64,000 bases of DNA, taken from NCBI GenBank assembly GCA_016705245.1, contig JADIYM010000008.1:62001-126000 (forward strand), given 5' to 3'. The position numbers were made by a program, and so were the translations under genes. Below the pieces are notes generated by a model. It was not told the origin of the DNA. It saw only the letters and a list, made by a program, of their open reading frames with translations, and did not search any database. This DNA is from Blastocatellia bacterium (GTDB lineage: Bacteria; Acidobacteriota; Blastocatellia; UBA7656; JADIYM01). How positions within the stretch are numbered: position 1 is the stretch's first letter; every line of letters begins with the position of its first letter. This document shows positions 32,934 through 41,653 of this stretch, piece by piece.

Positions 32934-33704
32934 ATGTACTGTGTATTCCATCCAACGAACGCCGCCGCGGCCCGCTGCTCGGGTTGTGGGCGCTCGCTCT
33001 GCGCCGCGTGCGACCATCGCATCAAGGCGCTTCCGTTCTGCGAGGACTGCATCGTTCGAGGCGTCGACGCACTACGAAGGCCTGTCGCACCGGTGATCGT
33101 GCAATCGCCAATATACCCGCCCGCGGACTCGAACGGCCCGAGCTCGGTCAAGGCGACGATTCTCGCCTTCGTTCCGGGACTCGGCGCTGTCTACAACCGT
33201 CAGAATCTGAAGGCGGTGCTCCATTTCGTGGGCACGGTGGGATTGATCGAGCTCGGTGACGTGACGAACATCGGCATGTTCGTTTTCGGCGGCCTCGTGT
33301 TTTTTCTCTACACCGTCATCGACGCGAATCGGTCGGCGAAGGCCATTGCCGCCGGCGTGGACGCTCGAGAGGACGAACGCAGGCTTCAGTGGCTCTTCGC
33401 TCGGTACAAGCCAGTCTGGGGTGTGGCCCTGCTCGTGGTGGCGCTCATCGCGGCGCTGTCGTCGCTGTCGGTGCTGCCCTTCGGCCTGTCAATCGTTCAG
33501 ATCTGGGCCGTAATGCTCTTTCTCGCCGGGACCTATCTCGTTGTGTCGTACTTCCGAAGTCTGAAGTCCACCGAAGAGTCCCGATCGTATGCCGGCGGTC
33601 CACCGCCGCGATCCGTGGTGTCGTCGATGCTTCCAGGTGAAGTTCCGGGCATGACCACGAATTACTCGGATACACGCTCGACGTCGACGTTTGTCGACCG
33701 TTAG
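32934..33704 (+). CDS. B-box-type zinc-finger membrane protein
   Basis: 256 residues. The N-terminus is a B-box zinc finger: CVFHPTNAAAARCSGCGRSLC, then CDHRIKALPFCEDC, with Cys and His ligands spaced as in bacterial B-box proteins. Residues about 65-125 (FVPGLGAVYNRQNLKAVLHF) resemble a TM2-like membrane pair. Two more helices lie at about 163-205. Function unknown. It lies 29 bp after the anti-sigma gene and is probably part of the same envelope-stress operon. Confidence 0.82.
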   Translation: MYCVFHPTNAAAARCSGCGRSLCAACDHRIKALPFCEDCIVRGVDALRRPVAPVIVQSPIYPPADSNGPSSVKATILAFVPGLGAVYNRQNLKAVLHFVGTVGLIELGDVTNIGMFVFGGLVFFLYTVIDANRSAKAIAAGVDAREDERRLQWLFARYKPVWGVALLVVALIAALSSLSVLPFGLSIVQIWAVMLFLAGTYLVVSYFRSLKSTEESRSYAGGPPPRSVVSSMLPGEVPGMTTNYSDTRSTSTFVDR

Positions 33705-33731
33705 CAAGGTCGGGAAAAGGGAAGGAAGCCC

Positions 33732-35459
33732 ATGAAGCGGAGTGGAACGCTCGGATTCGGTCTCGCTCTGTGCGTGATAGCTGCGGCCATTGCATTGGCA
33801 CCAAGCTCGGGAGCCCTCGTCAGCTGGCTCGTTCGCCTCTGGCCGGTGCTGCCGATCCTCGTGGGCATTGCGAGCCTCGTAGGGTTTGCCCTCAAGCGGC
33901 AGCCGCGACGCCCGTGGGTCGGCGCCGTCCTGATCTCGTTCGGCGCTCTCGCACTGCCGGTGACACTCCAGGCGACGTCGAATCCGCTCGTGCTCTTTGG
34001 CAAGTACTGGCCGGTCATGGTCGTCGTCGTCGCTTTCGTCGAGGTCCTTCGTCAATACACGCATCGTCCCGAGATGGGCGAACGTCCGGCGCTTTTCAGT
34101 CCCGGCAAGATCGCGCTCGTCGGACTGATCGCAGTCGCCGGTCTCGGGGCAAACCGTCTCGCCGAGACGAATCCAAATGTGCTCGCAAACACCGCGATGC
34201 CCAAATGGGTCGGCAACGTCCGCGACGACCTGTTCGGCGAAGAGTTCACGTTCGATCCGGTGCTTCAGACCGTCGAGCTCCCGGTCTCGGGAATTGTCTC
34301 GGTCACGAATCGATTTGGTGATCTGTCGGTCGAGGCCTATGACGGCTCATCGGTCGAGGTGCAGCTCACACCCACCATTCGCGCCTACGACCGCGAGACC
34401 GCCACGTCGGTGATGCAGCAGCTTGCGCTGAGTGTGACCTCCGAGGGCCAGGTCGTTTCGGTCGCGACGAACCGCGATGCGGTCGAGCACCGCTTGACCA
34501 CGAATCTCAAGGTCCGGGTGCCGAAGGTGGCAGGACTTCGGATCGAACAGTCGCACGGTTCTGTCACGATCGCCGGTCTGGAATCCGGGGCTGCCGGCGT
34601 AACCGTCGGCGGCAGCCACTCGAGCCTTGATCTGCATGGCGTTCGGGCTGATGTTGCCGTCAAGAACAGCCATCAGTCCGTCAGTGTGACGGGATGTACG
34701 GGATCTCTCGAGATCGAAGGACGCAGCGATGTGACTGTTTCGAGCCACACCGGCTCGATCCTGCTCACCGATTCCGACAGCGTCAACCTCACAGCGATCG
34801 TAGCGCCACGCGTGGAATTGCGAAGCGTCGATCACGCACGGGTTTCGATGGAGAACCTCGGTGCGGCGCCCGGTGAGGCGACTGTCGACCCGGCTGCACC
34901 GCTGGCCGAGGTCCTGATTGCCGGCGAGCGCACTCGGGTGACGCTCAAGTCGATTCGCGCGAATGTGAAGGTCCGCACGACGCACGAAGACGTCCGAGCC
35001 AACGGCATCACGGGCAAGCTCGACATCGAAGCGTCGAATAGCCGCGTGGACGTGACCGGCGCCGGCGCCCTCACCGTCAAGACGGATCACGAAAACGTGA
35101 AGGCGAAGGACGTTGCCGGTCCGGTCATCGTCGATGCCGATCACAGCGAGGTCTCGGTCACCGATTTCCGCAGCGCCATCACCGTTCGAACGACGTTCGA
35201 GCGGGTGCGGCTGGCCGCGGCTCGCGATCAGGCCGGTGACGTTATTATCGAGAACGAGCGCGGGTCCGTCGACGTACGGCTACCCGCGGACCGGTTGTAT
35301 CGCTTCGAGACGAGCGGGGATGTTCGGATCGATCCGAGCTTCGGTCGCGTGGCCGACGGAACGGCGCCTCCCTTCCGGGTGGCAATCACCACGTCGGAAA
35401 ATCAGGACATCACGATTCGGCCGGTCGTGAATTCGTCGAGTGCTGGTGAGCCGGCCTGA
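33732..35459 (+). CDS. Membrane protein with DUF4097-type beta-strand repeat domain
   Basis: 575 residues. Three or four membrane helices lie in residues 5-100 (LWPVLPILVGIASLVG, as in LiaF-like proteins), with another at about 125-142. The remaining 400 residues are repeated beta strands of the DUF4097 type (GIVSVTNRFGDLSVEAYDGS, SHGSVTIAGL, NSHQSVSVTG, RTTHEDVRANGI, TDHENVKAKDV). Similar domains occur in stress-response membrane proteins regulated by ECF sigma factors. The start has GAAGGAAG upstream. Confidence 0.85.
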   Translation: MKRSGTLGFGLALCVIAAAIALAPSSGALVSWLVRLWPVLPILVGIASLVGFALKRQPRRPWVGAVLISFGALALPVTLQATSNPLVLFGKYWPVMVVVVAFVEVLRQYTHRPEMGERPALFSPGKIALVGLIAVAGLGANRLAETNPNVLANTAMPKWVGNVRDDLFGEEFTFDPVLQTVELPVSGIVSVTNRFGDLSVEAYDGSSVEVQLTPTIRAYDRETATSVMQQLALSVTSEGQVVSVATNRDAVEHRLTTNLKVRVPKVAGLRIEQSHGSVTIAGLESGAAGVTVGGSHSSLDLHGVRADVAVKNSHQSVSVTGCTGSLEIEGRSDVTVSSHTGSILLTDSDSVNLTAIVAPRVELRSVDHARVSMENLGAAPGEATVDPAAPLAEVLIAGERTRVTLKSIRANVKVRTTHEDVRANGITGKLDIEASNSRVDVTGAGALTVKTDHENVKAKDVAGPVIVDADHSEVSVTDFRSAITVRTTFERVRLAAARDQAGDVIIENERGSVDVRLPADRLYRFETSGDVRIDPSFGRVADGTAPPFRVAITTSENQDITIRPVVNSSSAGEPA

Positions 35460-35482
35460 CCGCACGTCAAGGAAGGGGAATC

Positions 35483-35698
35483 ATGAAGATCATTAAATTC
35501 GTCATCGGAACCATCGTTTCCATCGTCGCCCTCGCCCTCGCCACGAAGATCGCGGCGTTCATTCTCGGAATCGTCGGATTCACTCTGGCACTGGTGTTCC
35601 TTGCGCTGAAGCTGGCCCTGATCCTCGGCATCGTTGCCCTGATCATCTGGGCGGTGTCTCGACTGCTGTCCTCGAAGAGCCAGTCCGAGACAATTTAG
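35483..35698 (+). CDS. Small two-helix membrane protein
   Basis: 71 residues with AAGGGG upstream. Nearly the whole chain is hydrophobic (IIKFVIGTIVSIVALALATK, FILGIVGFTLALVFLALKLA, ILGIVALIIWAVS). A short Ser/Lys tail follows. It resembles the small phage-shock or DUF-type membrane proteins found next to DUF4097 genes. It is the last gene of the sigma-factor cluster, followed by a strong terminator. Confidence 0.75.
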   Translation: MKIIKFVIGTIVSIVALALATKIAAFILGIVGFTLALVFLALKLALILGIVALIIWAVSRLLSSKSQSETI

Positions 35699-35726
35699 GC
35701 ACGTTGCAGAAGGCTCGTCGGCACGG

Positions 35727-35765
35727 ACGCCCCACGGCATCCCGAAGGATGTCGTGGGGCGTTTT
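35727..35765 (+). terminator. Intrinsic terminator of the sigma-factor cluster
   Basis: ACGCCCCACGGCATCC pairs with GGATGTCGTGGGGCGT (one G-U) around a CGAA tetraloop and runs into TTTT. It starts 28 bp after the stop of the small membrane protein. From here to 36064 (about 300 bp) no gene is convincing; a sigma-70-like pair is noted separately. Confidence 0.85.
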
Positions 35766-35830
35766 GACACCCATCCAAACCGGTTCCGACAGAGTTTACA
35801 AAGTCTTGCATCTTGCTGTGCCGCATGGGG

Positions 35831-35860
35831 TTGCCATGTGCCGGGGTGGCGTGGTAGCTT
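35831..35860 (+). promoter_or_regulatory. Possible sigma-70 promoter for the M23 peptidase gene
   Basis: TTGCCA (35831-35836) and TAGCTT (35855-35860) are 18 bp apart. The start codon is about 205 bp downstream, which leaves a long leader. Assigned by eye only. Confidence 0.3.
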
Positions 35861-36064
35861 GCGGCTCTCGCTCACAGATCAAATTGGGTTGGCTCCTTCC
35901 AAGAAGGAGTCATGTGATTCATCGGAATCGGTTCGGGAGTATTGTGCGCCCCAGCGCGGGGCAGTTCTTTGATGTGTTATCGACGCAGATCTGATGTCGG
36001 TTCCATCTGAAGGCACAAGTCGCGTATCCCCATACTCTCAATAGAGCCAAGGAGAGAAGACTGA

Positions 36065-36916
36065 ATGGCCCAGGATCAGGAGTTTTACGCTCTTATTGTC
36101 GCTCCGTCGGCGAAGTCAAAGCTGCGCAAGGTTCGAATCTCACTCAAGCTCATCCGTTCCTCGCTCATCGTTCTCGCAGCCATCACCATCTTGAGCCTTT
36201 TCGGGCTCTTCCGGTTCGCTCAGCATTCCGCGCTCCAATTGCAGATGGCGAGTATCTCGTCCGAGAACGAGGAGCTTCGGCGTGAAAATGACGCGTTTCG
36301 GGCGAATTACGACCGGTTGAACAACCGTATCGCCGTCGTCGAGGACATGTCGCAGAACCTTGCGCGCGAGATGCGCAACGAGGGAGTCGAGGATGGAGTC
36401 GATGTGGGCCAGGGCGGCCCCGATTCCGTCGACAGCATGCCCGAGTTCGAGAAGCGCACCGAGGAGCTCGAGCGCGAGATCCGTCAGATGGCGGACCTTT
36501 ACCGCGACGAGCAGTTGAAGCTCTCGAGCGTTCCGTCGGGTTGGCCCGTCAACGGCTTCCTGACCGACAGCTACGGTATTCGGAACAATCCGTTTGGTGG
36601 CGGCGGTGTTGAAGGCCACGAGGGACAGGACATCGCGGCGGCATTCGGATCGCCCGTGAAGGCGACGGCCGACGGCCTCGTCGTCTACGCCGCCTCGCGG
36701 AGCGGCTACGGCAACATCGTCGTGGTCTACCACGGTGACGGCGTGTCGACCCGATTCGGCCACCTTTCGCAGATTGGCGTTCAGCCCGGCCAGCGGGTGC
36801 GCCGCGGCGAGGAGATCGGCAAGGTCGGTTCCACTGGCCGGTCGACGGGCCCGCACTGTCACTACGAAGTGCGCCTGAACAATCAGCCCGTCGATCCGAT
36901 GCAGTACGCGCAGTAG
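36065..36916 (+). CDS. M23-family metallopeptidase
   Basis: 283 residues; AGGAGAG upstream of the ATG. A membrane helix at residues about 31-54 is followed by a coiled-coil (IDSENEELRR-type, about 60-160) that may position the enzyme in the periplasm. The LytM domain has the zinc motif HEGQDIA (HxxxD) near residue 188 and HCHYEV (HxH) near residue 264. These ligands are complete, so an active peptidoglycan endopeptidase is expected, with the coiled-coil as in EnvC/NlpD-like proteins. Transcribed toward secA, with a repeat structure between. Confidence 0.94.
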   Translation: MAQDQEFYALIVAPSAKSKLRKVRISLKLIRSSLIVLAAITILSLFGLFRFAQHSALQLQMASISSENEELRRENDAFRANYDRLNNRIAVVEDMSQNLAREMRNEGVEDGVDVGQGGPDSVDSMPEFEKRTEELEREIRQMADLYRDEQLKLSSVPSGWPVNGFLTDSYGIRNNPFGGGGVEGHEGQDIAAAFGSPVKATADGLVVYAASRSGYGNIVVVYHGDGVSTRFGHLSQIGVQPGQRVRRGEEIGKVGSTGRSTGPHCHYEVRLNNQPVDPMQYAQ

Positions 36917-36932
36917 CGCGCCTGCCGAGGAC

Positions 36933-37359
36933 CAGAACCCCGAGCGGTAGCGAGGGGCCTCCCATCTTCCCCGAAACACGAGGTGGGTGAGGCCCGTCGC
37001 TACCGCTCTGCGCGCGCAGAGCGCTCACGTCGGTGACGGCGGATGCAGGCGGATCGGTCGCGCGGTACGACCACTGGGCGGGAGATGCAAGGCCGGCCGC
37101 TCACTGCGTTCGCGGTTCTGGGACGTGCGGTGGGGAGAGCGGTCCCCGTCGGCCGCAGGCCGACCCGGAACCGCGAGCGTAACGTGCGGTAGGGAGAGCG
37201 GTCCCCGTCGGCCGCAGGCCGACCCGGAACCGCGAACGCAGTGAGCGGCCGGCCGTGCGGACCCACCACTGGACGGGAAACGCACGGCCCCGACACAACT
37301 GCCCGTGTCCAGCCGACTCGATTCTGGGTAAGGGCCCCTCGCTACCGCTCGGGGTTCTG
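36933..37359. repeat. Composite nested inverted repeat with internal 59-bp tandem duplication
   Basis: This fills the gap of about 530 bp between the M23 gene and secA. The outer arms (36933-36959 and 37333-37359) pair perfectly over 27 nt with the GAGCGGTAGCGAG core. The inner arms (37091-37118 and 37227-37254) pair perfectly over 28 nt. Between the inner arms lie two adjacent direct copies of a 59-bp unit (37123-37181 and 37182-37240) with GGAGAGCGGTCCCCGTCGGC. A further short hairpin lies at about 36975-37013. The structure looks like one repeat element nested in another. Confidence 0.88.
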
Positions 37360-37447
37360 TTGTCCCCCTTTCCGACTTTTTCCGAACGCGCTACACTCGT
37401 CGTTTCGAATTTCGTGGAGGTTTTGCGCCTCGTGCGCTGAGAGCGAT

Positions 37448-40324
37448 ATGAACATCAACAAGATGCTGGCGAAGGTCTTTGGCAGTTCGAACGAGCGCGA
37501 GGTCAAGCGGCTCCGGCCACTGGTCGAACAGGTCAACGAGCTCGAGCCGGAGGTCAAGAAGCTCTCGGATGCCGACTTGCTTCGCACGGCGCCGGAATAC
37601 CGCGAGCGACTTTTCAGAATCCTCGGCGAGGACCCGGCCCGTGTAACCCGCGTGCAGGCCAAGCGCGGAGGAATCCTCGACGAAGGGCTCGACGAGATCC
37701 TTCCGGAGGTCTTCGCGCGCGTCCGCGAAGCCGCGTGGCGATCGGTTGGAATGCGCCACTTCGACGTGCAGCTCATCGGCGGCTCGGTCCTGCACTCCGG
37801 GAAAATCGCCGAGATGCGCACGGGCGAAGGCAAGACGCTTGTCGCAACGCTTGCGGTCAGTCTGAATGCCATCGCCGGACGAGGCGTCCACGTCGTGACA
37901 GTCAACGACTACCTCGCGCTCCGCGACGCGGAGTGGATGGGACGGATCTACAAGGCTCTCGGGCTCACGGTTGGCTGTATCCAGCACGACATGAACGACA
38001 TGGAGCGCCAGCAGGCCTACGGCGCGGACATCACGTACGGTACGAACAACGAGTTCGGCTTCGACTATCTGCGCGACAACATGAAATTCGACATTGCCTC
38101 GCTCGTGCAGCGCGCCGTGCCGTTTCGGTGGCGCGATGACGATGACGGCGTCGACCCCGACGACCTGGCGACGCTCGGCCTCGCGCATCACTATGCGGTC
38201 GTCGACGAGGTCGACTCGATTCTCATCGACGAGGCGAGGACACCGCTCATCATCTCGGGAGCCAGCGAAGAGTCCACAGAGCGGTACTACCTGGCGAACG
38301 ACATCATCCCGAAGCTGCGTGCCGGGGTGGATTACGAAGTCGACGAGAAGCAGCACCAGGCGACACTGACCGAGGCAGGCGTCGAGCACGCCGAAAAGCT
38401 GCTCGGAGTCGGGAACCTCTACGACCCCGCGAACATGGAGGTCCTCCATTGTGTGTCACAGGCGCTCAAGGCGCGCACCCTCTACCGTCTCGACAAGGAA
38501 TACGTCGTCAAGGATGGTGAGGTGATCATCGTCGACGAGAACACGGGCCGGCTGATGGCGGGCCGTCGCTGGTCGGACGGGCTGCATCAGGCTGTCGAAG
38601 CAAAGGAAGGCGTAAAGATCGAGGCCGAGAACCAGACGCTGGCCACGATCACCCTGCAGAACTACTTCCGTATGTACGCGAAGTTGTCAGGAATGACGGG
38701 TACAGCCGAGACCGAGGCTGCCGAATTCCACAAGATCTATGATCTCGACGTCGTTGCGATACCCACGCATCGGCCAATGGTGCGCAATGACGAATCCGAC
38801 ATCATCTACCGGACGGTCACCGAGAAGTGGAACGCCGTTGCGGACGAGATCGTCGAATCTCACAAGACCGGGCAGCCGATCCTCGTGGGCACGATCTCGG
38901 TCGAGAACTCGGAGCGGATCTCGAAACTGCTTGCCGAGCGTCGTGTCGATCACAACGTCCTGAACGCGAAGCATCACGAACGTGAAGCCGAAATCGTCGC
39001 ACAGGCTGGCCGTCTTGGAACCGTCACGATCGCGACGAACATGGCTGGTCGAGGTACCGACATTCTTCTCGGGGGCAATCCGGAGTTCATGGCGCGCGAG
39101 GCGCTCCGCAAGCAGGAGATCGATCCAACTACCGTGGACTTCGATGATCCGCGGATGCAGGAGGCCATCTCGGCGGCCAAGTCCGTCGTCGAGGTTGAGC
39201 ACGAGGCCGTCGTGAAGGCCGGGGGGCTCTACATCCTCGGCACCGAACGGCACGAGTCCCGGCGGATCGACAACCAGCTGCGTGGTCGTGCCGGCCGTCA
39301 GGGTGATCCCGGGCTCTCCCGCTTCTTCCTCTCGCTCGAGGACGACCTCATGCGGATCTTCGCGGGCGACCGTGTGCGCTCGCTGATGAAGTCACTCGGT
39401 ATGGATGAAGGTGTTCCTATCGAGTCGAAGATGGTGTCGCGACGCGTCGAAGGCGCCCAGAAGTCGGTCGAAGGGCGCAACTTCGATCAGCGCAAACGGA
39501 CCGTCGAATACGACGACGTGATGAACAAGCAGCGCGAGACGATCTACACGATGCGGCGACAGCTGCTCGAGGGATCGGACCAGCGCGAGAAGATTCTCGG
39601 GATTGCGCAGGACGTCGGCGAGGAGCTCGTCGAGCGATACTTCGGCGGCCCGGACGCAATGCCGGAGAACTGGGACTGGACGGGTCTCGAGCGTGAGTTG
39701 AAGGCGACGTTCGGCATCGACGCGGACGATGTTCACGTTGACCACGAGACGGCCGGCTACGACGAGGTCGTCCACGAGGTGCGGGAATCGGTCGTACGCC
39801 GCTACGAGGCGCGCGAGGCCGAAATTGGTCACCAGGCAATGAGGTGGCTCGAGCGGAATCTCATGCTCCAGATCGTGGATCAGCAGTGGAAGGACCATCT
39901 GCTGGCCATCGACCATCTTCGCCAGGGAGTCGGACTCTCGGGATATGCGCAGAAGGACCCGCTCGTCGAGTACAAGCGCGAGAGTTACAACCTCTTCTCG
40001 GCCATGCTCGACCGAATCGAGGTCGAGACGCTGCGGCTGCTCTTCAACATTCAGGTGCAGATGCAGGCGGCCCCCGTCAGCGCAGGCGGAGACGCGCTCA
40101 GCGTGGAGGAAGCGCTCGAGCAGCGACTGATGCGGCGCCGACGCCGGCGGCCCGCGGGAGTGGCGTCGAAGGGGTCATTCACGGCGGCGAACGAAGCCGT
40201 GGCCGAGGCCGGAGCCGAAGAAGGGCAGCGGACGTTCAGACGTACCGAACCGAAAGTTCGCCGGAACGAAACGTGTCCGTGCGGATCCGGAAAGAAATAC
40301 AAGAAGTGTCACGGACGCGCGTGA
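37448..40324 (+). CDS. secA: Preprotein translocase ATPase SecA
   Basis: 958 residues from ATG 37448, where the SecA homology starts (INKMLAKVFGSSNEREVKRL); the frame runs further upstream only through the repeat. Walker A MRTGEGKTLVA near residue 120, the DEVD-box VVDEVDSILIDEARTPLIISG near 248, GMTGTAETEAAEF, TNMAGRGTDILLGG and QLRGRAGRQGDPG follow. The preprotein-crosslinking and helical scaffold domains are present. The C-terminal zinc-binding SEC-C motif is CPCGSGKKYKKCHG. An acidic insertion (RDDDDGVDPDD) precedes the DEVD box. SecA drives export through SecYEG. Confidence 0.98.
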   Translation: MNINKMLAKVFGSSNEREVKRLRPLVEQVNELEPEVKKLSDADLLRTAPEYRERLFRILGEDPARVTRVQAKRGGILDEGLDEILPEVFARVREAAWRSVGMRHFDVQLIGGSVLHSGKIAEMRTGEGKTLVATLAVSLNAIAGRGVHVVTVNDYLALRDAEWMGRIYKALGLTVGCIQHDMNDMERQQAYGADITYGTNNEFGFDYLRDNMKFDIASLVQRAVPFRWRDDDDGVDPDDLATLGLAHHYAVVDEVDSILIDEARTPLIISGASEESTERYYLANDIIPKLRAGVDYEVDEKQHQATLTEAGVEHAEKLLGVGNLYDPANMEVLHCVSQALKARTLYRLDKEYVVKDGEVIIVDENTGRLMAGRRWSDGLHQAVEAKEGVKIEAENQTLATITLQNYFRMYAKLSGMTGTAETEAAEFHKIYDLDVVAIPTHRPMVRNDESDIIYRTVTEKWNAVADEIVESHKTGQPILVGTISVENSERISKLLAERRVDHNVLNAKHHEREAEIVAQAGRLGTVTIATNMAGRGTDILLGGNPEFMAREALRKQEIDPTTVDFDDPRMQEAISAAKSVVEVEHEAVVKAGGLYILGTERHESRRIDNQLRGRAGRQGDPGLSRFFLSLEDDLMRIFAGDRVRSLMKSLGMDEGVPIESKMVSRRVEGAQKSVEGRNFDQRKRTVEYDDVMNKQRETIYTMRRQLLEGSDQREKILGIAQDVGEELVERYFGGPDAMPENWDWTGLERELKATFGIDADDVHVDHETAGYDEVVHEVRESVVRRYEAREAEIGHQAMRWLERNLMLQIVDQQWKDHLLAIDHLRQGVGLSGYAQKDPLVEYKRESYNLFSAMLDRIEVETLRLLFNIQVQMQAAPVSAGGDALSVEEALEQRLMRRRRRRPAGVASKGSFTAANEAVAEAGAEEGQRTFRRTEPKVRRNETCPCGSGKKYKKCHGRA

Positions 40325-40352
40325 TCGAGAGCTAGCGTCTTTTTCAGTGCGG

Positions 40353-40383
40353 TGCCGATACGCTGGAAACGAGCGTATCGGCA
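40353..40383. other. Perfect 12-bp hairpin downstream of secA
   Basis: TGCCGATACGCT and AGCGTATCGGCA flank a 7-nt loop. TCTTTTT lies just before it on the plus strand, but no T-run follows, so it is not a classic terminator. It precedes the ribosome site of the next gene by 25 bp and may be a transcript-stability or attenuation element. Confidence 0.45.
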
Positions 40384-40422
40384 TCTGGTCGATTGGCACC
40401 CTGACGTCGGGAGGATCCGCCC

Positions 40423-41625
40423 CTGTCTACGAACCCGATCCTGCAGGCCATTGAATCGGGCCAGGCCCCAAAGATGGCCAAGCTCGCAGCGGCGAAAGGG
40501 ATGTTGCCGCTCGCTCCCGACGAGATGCTCGAGGCTCTTCGGATGCTCAGCCTCGACGACGACGCGGAGGTGCAGCAGGCCGTCGGAGTTACGGTTCGGA
40601 CGTTCGACTCCAATCGGCTTAAACCGATCGTCGAAAGCTCGGAGACTTCCGCATCGATTCTCGGTTTCATTGCGACGTGGACCTCGATTCCGCGCGATGT
40701 CTACCAGCCGCTGATCTTTCACCAGAACACGCCGGACGAAGCCCTGGCCGCGATCGCAATGGCCAGCGAGCTCGGCGAGATCATCGAGCTCGTTGCGCTT
40801 AAGCAGCAGGCTCTGATCAATCATCCGGCGATCATCGACGCGATCCTGGCCAATCCCCGCCGGACCCCTGAGGCCGAGCGGCGAGCGAAGGAAGTCCGCG
40901 AAGAATTCTTCGAGAAGCAATACGGCGCCCAGATCATCGAGGGAGAGCAGCGAGCGCAGTCCGAAGATGCCGCCGCAGCGGTCGAAGAGCCCGCACCCGA
41001 GACGACCGTCCGGATCGAGGATCTCTTCGCAGAGTACATCGAGTCCGATCTGATCGACACCGGCGACGAATTGCTCGTCGAGTTCGAACAGCAGTTCGGC
41101 AGCATCGACGAAATCCCGGACCTTCTGGAGGAAGTCGAAGGATTCGACGTCGAGAAGTTTCTGGCGGGCGAGGAGTTCGCCGACATCATCGACAAGGACA
41201 TCTTCGAGGAACGTGTAAACGTTCTCGCCCGAATCGCGCGAATGAGCGTGAAGGACCGCATCAGATTCGCGATCAAGGGCACTCGCGAGGTGCGCATGAT
41301 CCTCATCCGCGATCCGAATCGCCCGGTCTGCGCCGCGGTGATCATGAATCCGCGAATCACGGACCAGGAGATCGAGACGATCGCCGCTCTGAGGTCGGTC
41401 AACGAAGAAGTGCTTCGACTCATTGGGATCAATCGCAACTGGACTCGCAGTTATCCGGTCATCCACAACCTCGTCCGCAATCCGAAAACTCCCGTGGCGC
41501 TCACACTCAACTACCTGAACCGAATTCAGTCGAAAGACCTGCGCGCGCTCGGACAGAACAAGAACATCCCCGAAGTTGTTCGAACGATGGCGAACCGAAT
41601 GTACGTGAAACGTCAGGCGGGATGA
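40423..41625 (+). CDS. Conserved unknown protein, probably with CTG start
   Basis: 400 residues if begun at CTG 40423, which has GGGAGG 9 nt upstream; the first ATG (40474) has only CCAAAG before it and would drop the segment NPILQAIESGQAPKMAKLAA, which looks like the first helix of the fold. The N-terminal 110 residues are helical repeats (LAAAKGMLPLAPDEMLEALRML, then repeats ending in IIELVALKQQALINHP) resembling HEAT/DUF2336-type arrays. An acidic linker (EEPAPETTVRIEDLFAEY) joins them to a second helical domain (LARIARMSVKDRIRFAIKGT, RNPKTPVALTLNYLNRI). No catalytic motif. Possibly a scaffold; function unknown. Confidence 0.82.
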   Translation: MSTNPILQAIESGQAPKMAKLAAAKGMLPLAPDEMLEALRMLSLDDDAEVQQAVGVTVRTFDSNRLKPIVESSETSASILGFIATWTSIPRDVYQPLIFHQNTPDEALAAIAMASELGEIIELVALKQQALINHPAIIDAILANPRRTPEAERRAKEVREEFFEKQYGAQIIEGEQRAQSEDAAAAVEEPAPETTVRIEDLFAEYIESDLIDTGDELLVEFEQQFGSIDEIPDLLEEVEGFDVEKFLAGEEFADIIDKDIFEERVNVLARIARMSVKDRIRFAIKGTREVRMILIRDPNRPVCAAVIMNPRITDQEIETIAALRSVNEEVLRLIGINRNWTRSYPVIHNLVRNPKTPVALTLNYLNRIQSKDLRALGQNKNIPEVVRTMANRMYVKRQAG

Positions 41626-41653
41626 ACGCGGCGAACGAGGAGTCGATCCCGTC

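Noticed and set aside
35704..35994. Small frames between the terminator and the M23 gene
   Set aside because: They start inside the terminator hairpin or lack ribosome sites, and their composition looks random.
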